A stretch of DNA of 64,000 bases. Origin: Ruminococcaceae bacterium Marseille-P2935 (GTDB lineage: Bacteria > Bacillota > Clostridia > Oscillospirales > Ruminococcaceae). Shown here piece by piece: positions 25,423-33,715 of this stretch; within the stretch, counting starts at the first letter, position 1, and the number at the start of each line of letters is the position of its first letter. Location: assembly GCA_900104565.1 (NCBI GenBank), contig LT629951.1, positions 401,501 to 465,500 of the forward strand, in the 5' to 3' direction. The notes under the pieces were generated by a model, which did not search any database, had not been told where the DNA came from, and saw only the letters and a list, made by a program, of their open reading frames with translations. Made by a program: the position numbers and the translations under genes.

Positions 25423-25962
25423 TTAATAATTTTCGGCTTTAATTTGGAAGTAAGCTTTAGGATGATCACATACCGGGCAGATTTCGGGTGCTTTTTTACC
25501 AATTACAATATGCCCGCAGTTCGAGCACTGCCAAATGGTATCGCCATCTCTAGAGAATACCAAACCATCTTTTACATTGGTGAGCAGTGCACGGTATCTG
25601 GCCTCATGTTCTTTTTCGATTTTGGCTACCGATTCAAAAAGGAAGGCAATTTTGTCAAAACCTTCTTCTTTTGCCTCTTTGGCAAAGGTGGCATACATGT
25701 CGGTCCACTCGTAATTTTCACCCTCTGCGGCATCCAGCAGGTTGGCAGCGGTATCGCCTATGCCATCGTGCAGCAGTTTAAACCAAATTTTGGCATGTTC
25801 TTTTTCGTTGTTAGCGGTCTCTAAAAAGAGTGCGGCAATCTGCTCATAACCCTCTTTTTTGGCCTTGGATGCATAGTAAGTGTATTTGTTTCTTGCTTGG
25901 GATTCTCCTGCAAAAGCAGCTGCCAGGTTAGCTTCCGTTTTAGTTCCTTTTAAATTGTTCAT
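25423..25962 (-). CDS. rbr: Rubrerythrin
   Basis: A 179-residue cytoplasmic peroxidase. The N-terminal four-helix ferritin-like domain carries di-iron ligands in [28 protein letters not shown] and [10 protein letters not shown]. The C-terminal rubredoxin domain has CSNCG and CPVCDHP Cys pairs. It reduces hydrogen peroxide to water in anaerobes. The ATG follows AGGAAAGAGG. It lies 29 bases after the perR stop in the same direction, so both are induced together from the PerR-box promoter. Confidence 0.96.
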   Translation of the reverse strand: MNNLKGTKTEANLAAAFAGESQARNKYTYYASKAKKEGYEQIAALFLETANNEKEHAKIWFKLLHDGIGDTAANLLDAAEGENYEWTDMYATFAKEAKEEGFDKIAFLFESVAKIEKEHEARYRALLTNVKDGLVFSRDGDTIWQCSNCGHIVIGKKAPEICPVCDHPKAYFQIKAENY

Positions 25963-25991
25963 CGTTTAAACCTCTTTCCTTATGTTAAAAT

Positions 25992-26384
25992 TTAATGTTG
26001 CAAATTTTTTTGACAGTCGGGGCATACTCCCCGAAAGAAGATATCGTGATTTTCCACTTGAAAACCAGTGGATGCTGAAACCTCTTCATCAATATTTTGA
26101 CTGTAACCATAATCAACATCATAGAACCTGCCGCATTTAATACAGCTGATATGGTAATGTGGGCGGCAGGTGTGGTCAAACCGGTCAGCCCCGTTGGGGT
26201 TGCATACACGAAGCAGTTCACCGTCTTCCACCAGTGAATTTAAATTGCGGTAAACGGTACCTTTGCTGATATCGGGGTAGGTTTTGACAACCTGCTCAAA
26301 TACCTGATCAGCAGTAGGGTGGTTCCGCAAAAAACATACAGCACTCATAACAAGTTGTCGCTGAATAGTATTACGTTTTTTCAT
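25992..26384 (-). CDS. perR: Fur/PerR family metal-dependent repressor
   Basis: A 130-residue regulator. The winged helix lies in HPTADQVFEQVVKTYPDISKGTVYRNLNSL-type sequence (key part ISKGTVYRNLN). Next come the metal-binding HYHISCIKCGRFYDVD and the second Cys pair VCPDCQKN, the structural zinc site. His-rich DHTCRPHYH provides the regulatory site. The start chosen is ATG 26384 after AAGGGTG; a GTG at 26393 is the alternative. It is followed by rubrerythrin and preceded by a perfect Per-box-like palindrome, which supports PerR rather than Fur or Zur. Confidence 0.9.
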   Translation of the reverse strand: MKKRNTIQRQLVMSAVCFLRNHPTADQVFEQVVKTYPDISKGTVYRNLNSLVEDGELLRVCNPNGADRFDHTCRPHYHISCIKCGRFYDVDYGYSQNIDEEVSASTGFQVENHDIFFRGVCPDCQKNLQH

Positions 26385-26398
26385 GGTTATCACCCTTG

Positions 26399-26448
26399 TT
26401 AGTAATTATTACTAATTAAGATTATATATTAAATTTCAAAAATGTCAA
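26399..26448 (-). promoter_or_regulatory. perR-rbr promoter with Per-box-like palindrome
   Basis: On the minus strand TTGACA (26443-26448), 16 bases, TATAAT (26421-26426). Just downstream is the exact palindrome TTAGTAAT-T-ATTACTAA (26399-26415), close to the Per/Fur box TTATAAT-N-ATTATAA. It sits 15 bases before the perR ATG, so perR should repress itself and rbr. Confidence 0.85.
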
Positions 26449-26515
26449 CCCCCATTTTATCTTTTTCATTTTTTTATTATGCCCAGAAATTTAAAAAAGA
26501 CAAAAAAAACTTTTC

Positions 26516-26544
26516 TTGACATGCTATTGGTTTTTCAGTAGAAT
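26516..26544 (+). promoter_or_regulatory. Promoter of the first feoAB operon
   Basis: TTGACA (26516-26521), 17 bases, TAGAAT (26539-26544). A small hairpin GTTAGC-AAAG-GCTAAC (26586-26601) lies in the leader before feoA. Confidence 0.75.
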
Positions 26545-26625
26545 TGAAGAGGTTTAAAAGAGAAAAAGGGTTTTTATCATGCGGCGTTAGCAAAGGCTAA
26601 CACTGCGGAATGAGGGGATGTATGA

Positions 26626-26859
26626 ATGACCTTAGATAAGATTAAAACAGGCAATGGTGGAGTAATTACCGCAGTGGGAGGCACTGGGGCGCTGCGCCGG
26701 AGGCTTTTGGATATGGGCCTTACCCCGAAAACAAGGGTGCATGTACGTAAAGTTGCCCCAATGGGCGACCCGATCGAAATTTCCCTGCGAGGGTATGAAC
26801 TCACTTTGCGCCGGGAGGATGCTGGAAAAATTGAAGTTGAGGAAGAGGTGCAGGTATGA
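26626..26859 (+). CDS. feoA: FeoA, iron(II) transport accessory protein (first copy)
   Basis: A 77-residue SH3-like protein beginning MTLDKIKTGNGGVIT, with the FeoA core ALRRRLLDMGLTPKTRVHV, GDPIEISLRGYELTLRR and an acidic end. It binds the cytoplasmic side of FeoB. The start ATG follows GAGGGG by 8 bases. The stop overlaps the feoB start by 4 bases. Confidence 0.94.
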   Translation: MTLDKIKTGNGGVITAVGGTGALRRRLLDMGLTPKTRVHVRKVAPMGDPIEISLRGYELTLRREDAGKIEVEEEVQV

Positions 26860-28865
26860 TTTTTGCACTGATTGGCAACCAAAATTGCGGTAAAACCACC
26901 CTGTTTAACCAGCTTACGGGCAGTAATCAGCATGTGGGTAATTTTCCGGGTGTAACAGTAGAAAAAAAGGAAGGGATCATTCGCAAGCGAAAGGATGTAC
27001 GGGTGGTTGACCTGCCGGGAATTTACTCCCTTTCTCCCTATACGGCGGAAGAGGTAGTAACCCGGGATTTTTTGTTAAAAGAAAAGCCGGATGGGATTAT
27101 TAACATTGTAGATGCAACCAACATTGAGCGAAACCTTTATTTGACTCTGCAGCTGATGGAACTGAATATTCCCATGGTGTTAGCACTAAATATGATGGAC
27201 GAGGTTCGTTCTTGTGGTAACTCAATTGATATTCAAAAGCTGAAACAAATGCTGGGTATTCCCATTATTCCCATTTCGGCCAGTAAAAATGAAGGCGTTG
27301 ATGAACTGGCTAACCGGGCAATTAGGGCAGCACAGGAGCACTCGGTGCCTCAGAAGCTGGACTTCTGCAAAGGGGAAGTCCACAGGGCAATCCATTCCAT
27401 TGCACATATTGTGGAAGACCAGGCTGAGCAGATAGGAGTTCCCGTGCGGTTTGCAGCCACCAAACTGGTGGAGGGTGACGAACCCATGATGGAGCAGCTT
27501 GGCCTGAGCGAAAATGAGCGGGACATTATTGGCCATGTAACGGATGAGATGGAAAAGACCCTGGGAACAGACCGGGAAGCTGCTTTGGCCGATATGCGTT
27601 ATACTTTTATTGAAATGCTTTGCAAGCAATGCGTACATAAGCATGGTGATACCAAGGAGCAGCAGAGGTCGATTAAAATTGATGAGGTTTTAACCCACAA
27701 ATACTTTGCAATTCCTATTTTTATTGTGATTATGAGTTTGGTATTCTGGCTTACCTTCGGCGTTATCGGAGCAGCGCTAAGCAATCTGCTTTCCCTTGGA
27801 ATTGACTGGCTGACCAGCGTTGTAGATACCGGACTCGCTAACTTTGGTGTAAACGCCATGATACACTCCTTAATTATTGACGGCGTTTTTGCCGGCGTTG
27901 GCAGTGTGTTATCCTTTTTGCCGATTATTGTAGTTTTGTTTTTCTTTTTGTCTCTGCTGGAAGACAGCGGGTATATGGCTAGGGTAGCGTTTGTTATGGA
28001 CAAGCTGCTGCGTAAAATAGGCCTATCCGGCCGTTCCTTTGTGCCAATGCTCATTGGGTTTGGCTGTTCGGTACCGGCCATTATGGCAACCAGGACCCTT
28101 TCCAGCGAGCGGGACAGGCGCATGACCATTCTGCTTACTCCCTTTATGTCCTGCAGTGCAAAGCTGCCAATTTATGCGGTGTTTAGCGCGGCGTTTTTTC
28201 CAGGGTACGAGGCGCTGGTTATGATCAGTCTGTATGTATTGGGAATGATAATGGCAGTTCTGAGCGGCCTTTTATTAAAGAACACAATCTTTAGGGGGAA
28301 TCCGGTTCCCTTTGTCATGGAGCTTCCCGCCTACCGTCTGCCGTCTGCTAAAAGCCTGATGCTTCATATGTGGGACAAGGCAAAAGATTTTCTGCACAAA
28401 GCATTTACAGTCATTTTTGTGGCAACTATTGTGATATGGGCACTGCAGAGCTTTGATTTTAGATTAAATATGGTGCAAAACAGCGCCGACAGTATGCTGG
28501 CGGCAATAGGAACCCTGATTGCCCCTATTTTTAAACCCCTTGGCTTTGGCAACTGGATGGCGTCCACGGCACTGATTACTGGCCTTACTGCAAAAGAAGC
28601 GGTAGTAAGCACGTTAGCGATCTTAACCGGTGCAGGGGATTTATCGACGCTGCCGGGAATGCTTTCGGGGTTGTTCACCCCATTAACCGCAGTATCGTTT
28701 CTTTGCTTCACCCTGCTTTATATGCCCTGTGTCGCGGCTATGGCGGCAGTACGAAAAGAGACTTCGTGGAAGGGCGCCTTGGCTTCTATGGGATTCCAAA
28801 CAGCGATAGCATGGGTTGTGGCTTTCCTGGTATTCCAGGTGGGAAGCTTACTGGGACTTCATTAG
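26856..28865 (+). CDS. feoB: FeoB, iron(II) transporter (first copy)
   Basis: A 669-residue membrane GTPase. The N-terminal G domain has G1 GNQNCGKTTLFNQ, switch-region NFPGVTVE, G3 VDLPGIYSL, G4 NMMDE and a helical regulatory domain to about residue 270. Then come the Gate motifs in the membrane part: GFGCSVPAIMATRTL and MSCSAKLPIYAVFSAAFF, plus the FTPLTAVSFLCFTLLYMPC end. The length is normal for a short-form FeoB. It imports Fe2+. It is translationally coupled to feoA and followed by a Cys-rich accessory gene. Confidence 0.96.
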   Translation: MIFALIGNQNCGKTTLFNQLTGSNQHVGNFPGVTVEKKEGIIRKRKDVRVVDLPGIYSLSPYTAEEVVTRDFLLKEKPDGIINIVDATNIERNLYLTLQLMELNIPMVLALNMMDEVRSCGNSIDIQKLKQMLGIPIIPISASKNEGVDELANRAIRAAQEHSVPQKLDFCKGEVHRAIHSIAHIVEDQAEQIGVPVRFAATKLVEGDEPMMEQLGLSENERDIIGHVTDEMEKTLGTDREAALADMRYTFIEMLCKQCVHKHGDTKEQQRSIKIDEVLTHKYFAIPIFIVIMSLVFWLTFGVIGAALSNLLSLGIDWLTSVVDTGLANFGVNAMIHSLIIDGVFAGVGSVLSFLPIIVVLFFFLSLLEDSGYMARVAFVMDKLLRKIGLSGRSFVPMLIGFGCSVPAIMATRTLSSERDRRMTILLTPFMSCSAKLPIYAVFSAAFFPGYEALVMISLYVLGMIMAVLSGLLLKNTIFRGNPVPFVMELPAYRLPSAKSLMLHMWDKAKDFLHKAFTVIFVATIVIWALQSFDFRLNMVQNSADSMLAAIGTLIAPIFKPLGFGNWMASTALITGLTAKEAVVSTLAILTGAGDLSTLPGMLSGLFTPLTAVSFLCFTLLYMPCVAAMAAVRKETSWKGALASMGFQTAIAWVVAFLVFQVGSLLGLH

Positions 28866-29034
28866 GGTTCTGAAAGAAATCCCCGGTTTTTTGAGCACAG
28901 GTAAAGGCGAGGCCGGAAATAAGGGGCTTTTTATCGGATTCTGAGTATTTTTAAACAGTAGCCGTTTGCTCCTTAAAGCAAAAACAGCATGTTATTTTAC
29001 AAACAATACATTAAAATAATAAGGAGGCCTTGCT

Positions 29035-29220
29035 ATGAAACCAATTGATTATATTCTGATTGGCGCTTTGATTTTGCTGGTTATTTTTGCAGTGATTAGT
29101 GTACGAAAACGGAAAAATAATTGCGGATGCTCGGGCTGCAGCGGTTGTTCTGCACATGACCATTCTGAAGAGGGAGGAAGCGGTGATTCCTGCTCTGGGT
29201 GTGGGCATTCGGAGGAATAA
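29035..29220 (+). CDS. FeoB-associated Cys-rich membrane protein
   Basis: A 61-residue protein with one N-terminal membrane segment (IDYILIGALILLVIFAVI), a basic stop-transfer RKRKNN and a Cys/Gly/His tail (CGCSGCSGC, HDH, CSGCGHSEE). It matches the small FeoB-associated Cys-rich family (PF12669), thought to help FeoB in Firmicutes. The ATG follows AAGGAGG. It lies 170 bases after feoB, probably on the same transcript. Confidence 0.9.
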   Translation: MKPIDYILIGALILLVIFAVISVRKRKNNCGCSGCSGCSAHDHSEEGGSGDSCSGCGHSEE

Positions 29221-29369
29221 GGGAAAGCACTTCAACCAGGCCTGTGAATAGTGCTGAGGTTTTGGAATGTTTCTAATGCGCTGCCTAAAAAGACAGTCCG
29301 CTGTCTTTTGGGGCGGCGGCAGAACAGGCTGGTACAGGTTTTATGATAAGTTGTCACCATAAAAAGAAA

Positions 29370-29400
29370 GAGGCGGTACCGATTACCGCCTCTCATTTTT
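29370..29400 (+). terminator. Terminator of the first feo operon
   Basis: GAGGCGGTA (29370-29378) and TACCGCCTC (29384-29392) form a perfect 9-bp stem with a 5-base loop, then TCATTTTT. The rest of 29221-29646 shows nothing else. Confidence 0.8.
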
Positions 29401-29646
29401 ATTGTTTTTAAATAACGTAAAAACTGCCTGCGTAAGGCCGCTTTTGGTTTTGTTGGAGTATGCAGGGGTTTCAGGTTTCCTTCAGTGTGGTGTCAAAAAT
29501 GCCTGCTTTCACGCAAAATTATTTGGAACAATTCCGTTTTCATGCAAGTTTTATCATTTTACTGTGGGAATAAATGAAGTTGTAGTTTAAATAGCAAACA
29601 TGATTGATAAAGCTGTTGTATGAAGCTTTTCTGATGAAATATTCTT

Positions 29647-30531
29647 TTAAATATCAATTCCTAAAAATTGTTTTACCAACAGCCCCACAACAAATGAAAG
29701 AGCAGCTACCCCCAGGCTGATGAAGGCCATTTCGCTAAAGCGGCGCTTAAAACTTAAACCTTTGGCTACCGACACATAGTAGGTGAACACAAAGATGATT
29801 AATACCACGGTAATCAGCATGGTAATCAGCGCCATCAGGTAATGTGCTTCGGGAAAGAGAAGGTAAGGAAGCACCAGCAAAGCTACAGTAATACAATAGG
29901 CAATCCCTGTATAAACACAGGATTTTAATGCATCTGAACGACCTTCGCTTCTGGCAGAAAGAAATTCTGATGAAGCCATAGACAATGTGGCAGAAACACC
30001 GGTAATTAGCCCCGACAGTGCAATTAACCGGGTATTTTGCAAAGCAAAGGTTAACCCGGCCAAGGTGCCGGTTAATTCTACCAATGCATCGTTAAGCCCT
30101 AGTACCATGGAACCAACGTATTGTAAACGTTCCTCGTCCAGAAGGTCGATCAGCTGTTCCTCGTGGCGTTTTTCATCTTCCGCAATTTTAGCCGCTTCGG
30201 GCACTTCATCTATAATGCTGTCATAAGTGGCAGCGGCGTTGTCTTCACCGTTTTCCATTAACTTAATCGCGAAGGTATAGCCAAACAGCCGCGCCAGCAG
30301 GGTATACCAAAATACCTTTCCTTTTTGGGGTTTTAGCTTTTTTTCAGTATATTTTTCCCATATTTTGCAATGAGCCTGTTCCTCATCGGCAATGTTTGTT
30401 AGTATGGAACGGTTTTTTGTATCTTTTACGCGGGATGCAATCTTTAAATAAATTGCATGCTCTGTAATTTCCCCCTGCTGCATCCGAAGGATAATTCCCA
30501 ACGTTTTTGCAGAAAGTTTTCCCTGTTGCAT
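29647..30531 (-). CDS. MbfA-like Er-VIT iron/manganese exporter (ferritin-like + VIT domain)
   Basis: A 294-residue membrane protein. The N-terminal cytoplasmic ferritin/erythrin-like domain has metal-binding Glu/His residues (EITEHAIY, ADEEQAHCKIW, AEDEKRHEEQL). The C-terminal VIT/CCC1 domain begins near GSMVLGLNDALVELTGTLAGLTFAL and has MASSEFLSARSEG and four to five membrane spans. This is the MbfA/Er-VIT1 layout, which exports iron and aids peroxide resistance. The start is ATG 30531 after GGGGGG. It lies between the two iron-uptake loci, consistent with iron homeostasis. Confidence 0.88.
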   Translation of the reverse strand: MQQGKLSAKTLGIILRMQQGEITEHAIYLKIASRVKDTKNRSILTNIADEEQAHCKIWEKYTEKKLKPQKGKVFWYTLLARLFGYTFAIKLMENGEDNAAATYDSIIDEVPEAAKIAEDEKRHEEQLIDLLDEERLQYVGSMVLGLNDALVELTGTLAGLTFALQNTRLIALSGLITGVSATLSMASSEFLSARSEGRSDALKSCVYTGIAYCITVALLVLPYLLFPEAHYLMALITMLITVVLIIFVFTYYVSVAKGLSFKRRFSEMAFISLGVAALSFVVGLLVKQFLGIDI

Positions 30532-30872
30532 TTAGTAGCCCCCCATCTTTTTTTTCGTAATTAATTGTAGCAAACTGGAAGGTTTTGTCAAGAAAGGTTG
30601 AAAACAGCCCGTATAAAACAACTGATTATCTTTTCATATGGAAAAGGTTTTTTTGAGAACAATGGAAAATGTGGGGAAGCTGATACAGCAGTTGCCTGTT
30701 TACAACAAAATTAACTTATTTTCCAATCAACAGGGGTGGAGGAAGAAGAGGCAATATGGGCAGCCCATACAGATATTCGGCACAGGCTGGAACAATTGAC
30801 GTAGGCAGTATTGCCCTGTTGACAGTAAAAATGGAATCTATTTAAATTTGTAGCATTCACGGAGTTGTTTTT

Positions 30873-31017
30873 ATGGTATAATAACCACAAAGCGCTTATT
30901 ATACTTATTCCCATGGCCTGCCATACGGCAATGGCCAATTATACCATTCACACTTTGTGTTCATGGTATAATAACCTCACCCACTAACAAAATCAAAGAT
31001 TTTGAGTGGGGCCCGAG
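30873..31017. repeat. Degenerate leading part of the intergenic repeat element
   Basis: The 14-mer ATGGTATAATAACC occurs at 30873-30886 and again exactly 90 bases later at 30963-30976. It is followed by the first copy of a short motif (30981-31017): AAAATC-AAA-GATTTT hairpin, GAGTGGGGC, CCGAGAACACC. The same short motif recurs at 31059, 31419 and 31777. The block 30532-30872 before it holds no gene. Confidence 0.6.
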
Positions 31018-31058
31018 AACACCCCCACCTTCGGCATGAATAACCTTATGGCACTTGC

Positions 31059-31418
31059 TAAATCAAAGGTTTTAAACGGGTACCCGAGAACATTGATACA
31101 CGTTGTGTATGAATCACCTCACCCGCTACCAATTTTTCAATTACTGCTTTGCACCTGCCGACGGGTAGCCGGATGTTTTTTGCCATGCCAACACGGGAAG
31201 CCCTGAGGGTACGGCCGCAGGCCGCTGCACTGCGACGCGCTGTCGGTTAGCTAGGGCGCTTGGAGCGGTGCAGCCGAGGGCGACTGTGCAGGGCATGAAA
31301 CCAGGCGTCAGCCGTTTCAGGTGCAACGAGAAAAGCCCTGCGGCGAGCAGCGTGTTTTGGGTACTTTTACACGAGTAAAAGTACCTGCCCCCGCATAGGG
31401 GATAACCGCACTCACTAA
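31059..31418. repeat. Tandem structured repeat, copy 1 (about 360 bp)
   Basis: A GC-rich unit unlike the flanking AT-rich DNA. It begins with the short motif (AAATC..GGTTTT, CCCGAGAACA), then a core with paired segments: CTGCAC/GTGCAG, GCAGGGC (31288-31294) with GCCCTGC (31335-31341), GAAAC/GTTTC inside that, and an 11-bp perfect hairpin GGTACTTTTAC-ACGA-GTAAAAGTACC (31360-31385). CCCC-CGCATA-GGGG follows. Short frames through it are accidental. It may be a structured RNA or a small mobile repeat. Confidence 0.75.
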
Positions 31419-31776
31419 ATAAAATCAAAGATTTTGAGTGGGTCCCGAGAACACCCTACATGCTGTGTATGAATAGCCTCACCCGTTGCCAATTTTTCAC
31501 TTACTGCCCTGCACCTGCCAGCGGGTAGCCGAATATCTTTTGCAAAACTCATATGGAAAACCCCGAGGGTCTGGCCGCGGGCCGCTGCACTGCGACGCGC
31601 TGTCGGTTAGCTAGGGCGCTTGGAGCGGTGCAGCCGAGGGCGACTGTGCAGGGCACGAAGCCAGGTGTCAGCCGTTTCAGGTGCAACGAGAAAAGCCCTG
31701 CGCGGGCAGCGTGTTTTGGGTACTTTTACACGAGTAAAAGTACCTGCCCCCGCATAGGGGAAATCTCACTCACTCA
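31419..31776. repeat. Tandem structured repeat, copy 2 (about 358 bp)
   Basis: The same order of elements as copy 1, shifted by 360 bases in the core: GCAGGGC 31648-31654, GCCCTGC 31695-31701, hairpin 31719-31744. The core from about 31579 to 31654 is nearly identical, while the first 110 bases differ more. GAAAC of copy 1 is GAAGC here, still able to pair with GTTTC through a G-U pair. Confidence 0.75.
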
Positions 31777-31833
31777 TTAAATTGAAGATTTTAAACAGGT
31801 CCCGAGAACACCCTACGCTTCGCGTAGAGGGTC
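31777..31833. repeat. Terminal short motif of the repeat element
   Basis: A third full copy of the short motif (AAATTGAAGATTTT, GGTCCCGAGAACACCC), then a small hairpin CTACGC-TTC-GCGTAG, ending the array about 70 bases before mscL. Confidence 0.6.
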
Positions 31834-31903
31834 TACCCAATACGTAATTTGTGTGCTTTGGTAAAACCTTAATTAATTTCAGAAAAAACAAGGAGTGGTT
31901 GCA

Positions 31904-32344
31904 ATGGCAAAAAGTAAGTTTATTGATGAGTTTAAAAAGTTTATATCCAGAGGAAACGTAGTGGATATGGCAGTTGGTGTTGTTGTAGGTACTGCGTTTA
32001 CAGCAATTGTAAATTCACTGGTAAAAGACATCATTATGCCGTTTGTAGGCTGGATGATCGGTGGAATTAATTTTTCAGACTATAAAATTGTGCTGGCCCC
32101 AGCGGTTGGAGAAACTCCGGAGGTGGCGATTCTTTATGGAACCTTTATCAATCAGATCATTAACTTTTTAATACTGGCGTTTGTTGTTTTTGTCATGGTA
32201 AAGGTATTGAATAAACTTCATAAGAAAAAAGAGGAAGAACCAGTCGCCCCGGCGGCACCCCCGGCTGATATTCTTTTGTTAACTGAGATCCGCGATCTTT
32301 TGAAAGAAAGACCTGTGGTAGCAGACGGGGCGAAGAAGGAATAA
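31904..32344 (+). CDS. mscL: Large-conductance mechanosensitive channel MscL
   Basis: A 146-residue membrane protein. It has the amphipathic start KSKFIDEFKKFISRGNVVDMAVGVVVGTAFTAIVNSLV (TM1 with the Gly/Ala/Val packing face), a periplasmic loop, TM2 INFLILAFVVFVMV, then a Lys/Glu/Pro-rich linker and a C-terminal helix TEIRDLLKE. It is a homopentamer that opens on hypo-osmotic shock. The start is ATG 31904, 8 bases after AAGGAG; GTG 31895 lies within the ribosome site. It is followed 6 bases later by a GNAT gene. Confidence 0.96.
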   Translation: MAKSKFIDEFKKFISRGNVVDMAVGVVVGTAFTAIVNSLVKDIIMPFVGWMIGGINFSDYKIVLAPAVGETPEVAILYGTFINQIINFLILAFVVFVMVKVLNKLHKKKEEEPVAPAAPPADILLLTEIRDLLKERPVVADGAKKE

Positions 32345-32350
32345 GTTGGA

Positions 32351-32944
32351 ATGAAAACAGAAATAAGATTAGCCAAGCCGCAGGATGCAGCAGAATTATT
32401 AGAAATTTATGCATTTTATGTTCAGGAAACTGCCGTATCGTTTGAATACCAGGTGCCGGAATTAGAAGAGTTCAGGTCCAGGGTTGAGCAGGTATTACAG
32501 CAGTACCCTTACCTGGTATACCTGGCAGATGAAAAGATTGTTGGGTTTGCTTATGCCCATAAACAGCTTGAGCGGGCTGCCTACCAGTGGAATGTGGAAC
32601 TTTCGGTGTATGTACACCATAACTTCCTTCGGCGCGGAATAGGCAGGGCGCTATACGGCGCACTGTTAGAACTGCTTACCCTTCAGGGGGTACGCAATGC
32701 GTATGGATTAGTCACCTCTCCCAATCGCAGCAGTGAAAAACTGCATAAATCGTTTGGTTTTCAGCTTTTGGCAATTCATCGCCGTACCGGGTATAAAATG
32801 GGCCAGTGGCATGATGTAAGCTGGTTTGAAAAAAGCCTGAATTCTCACGGGAAAGAGCCTGAGGCGCTTATTCCTGTAAGTGGGTTGGATGCGAACCGGG
32901 TACAGTTCATTTTAAACCAATATGGCAATACGCCAATCAAATAG
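32351..32944 (+). CDS. GNAT family N-acetyltransferase (phosphinothricin acetyltransferase-like)
   Basis: A 197-residue enzyme. The start IRLAKPQDAAELLEIYAFYVQETAVSFEYQ is that of Pat/YwnH-like acetyltransferases (key pieces ETAVSFEY). The acetyl-CoA site is LRRGIGRALYGALLE, preceded by VELSVYVHHNF, with ERAAYQWNVE before it and HKSFGFQLLAIHRRTGYKMGQWHDVSWFEK near the end. It probably acetylates a small amine or amino acid. It carries about 30 extra C-terminal residues (GLDANRVQFILNQYG). It sits 6 bases after mscL and 10 before the PEBP gene, forming one operon. Confidence 0.9.
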   Translation: MKTEIRLAKPQDAAELLEIYAFYVQETAVSFEYQVPELEEFRSRVEQVLQQYPYLVYLADEKIVGFAYAHKQLERAAYQWNVELSVYVHHNFLRRGIGRALYGALLELLTLQGVRNAYGLVTSPNRSSEKLHKSFGFQLLAIHRRTGYKMGQWHDVSWFEKSLNSHGKEPEALIPVSGLDANRVQFILNQYGNTPIK

Positions 32945-32954
32945 GAGGAATATT

Positions 32955-33455
32955 ATGAAGGTCACTAGCAGCGGCATTGTAGATGGTATTATTCAGGACC
33001 GCTTTGGAAAAAGGGGAAACCAGTTTAATGATGTTGGTATGTGCACCTACTCTCTTCCATTAAAGATTCTTGAAACACCTGCAGGTACCGTTTCCTATGC
33101 ACTTTATATGGAAGATAGAGATGCGATTCCTGTCTGTGGTTATTCCTGGATTCATTGGGTTGCCTGCAATATCAAAAAGAACGAACTGAAAGAGAACGAA
33201 TGCATTGAGGCTGATTTTATTCACGGCACTACCAGCTGGTCGGGAAAAATCAAAGGCTGTGACCGTATGAAATCCAGCATTTATGGGGGCCCAGGGCCAA
33301 GCAATGCCCCTCATTTATATGAGATTAAGGTATTTGCGCTGGACACTATGTTGGACCTTCAGCCGGGTTTTTACCTGAATGAAATGTTAAACGCCATGGA
33401 AGGGCATGTGTTGGATACTGCTTTGCTAAAGGGCATCTATATCCATTCCAATTAA
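32955..33455 (+). CDS. PEBP family protein (YbhB/YbcL type)
   Basis: A 166-residue cytoplasmic protein. The conserved blocks of the phosphatidylethanolamine-binding/RKIP family are visible: ALYMEDRDAIP, WIHWVACNI, TTSWSGKIKGCDRM, GPGPSNAPHLYEIKVFALDTML. No signal peptide is present. The role of bacterial members is unclear; small-molecule or phosphate-ligand binding is inferred from the fold. The start is ATG 32955 after AGGAGG; the longer frame overlaps the GNAT gene. Confidence 0.92.
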   Translation: MKVTSSGIVDGIIQDRFGKRGNQFNDVGMCTYSLPLKILETPAGTVSYALYMEDRDAIPVCGYSWIHWVACNIKKNELKENECIEADFIHGTTSWSGKIKGCDRMKSSIYGGPGPSNAPHLYEIKVFALDTMLDLQPGFYLNEMLNAMEGHVLDTALLKGIYIHSN

Positions 33456-33502
33456 AACAGCAGATGTAAACAATTGGTACGGCAGCAAAAGCAAGGAAAA
33501 AT

Positions 33503-33542
33503 AAAAAGGGTGCGAAAGGAAATTTCCTTCCGCACCCTTTTT
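33503..33542 (+). terminator. Terminator after the mscL-GNAT-PEBP operon
   Basis: AAAAAGGGTGCG (33503-33514) pairs with CGCACCCTTTTT (33531-33542); the loop itself holds the palindrome AGGAAATTTCCT. The T-run is at the end. Confidence 0.88.
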
Positions 33543-33715
33543 ATTTTTGATAAAACGGTTCAGAAAGATCAGGCCGTTTCATTTGAGGGTAAGCAGGTCA
33601 AAACTACCATAGGGTACAGGCATAAAATATTTACGCAGTATCTTTGAGTAGTTTATAGAAATAACTGTGTGATTGTGAAGGGGCCGGGGCCTGTGCAGGC
33701 GTTCCGGCATACGGT

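Noticed and set aside
31141-31780. Open frames through the tandem repeat (for example the Cys/Arg-rich 75-codon frame at 31553)
   Set aside because: They follow the repeat's hairpins, exist in several frames and lack ribosome sites; the DNA is better explained as a structured repeat.
30873-31833. CRISPR array
   Set aside because: Repeat units are about 360 bp and the short motif recurs at uneven distances; no 25-40 bp repeat with unique spacers and no cas genes.
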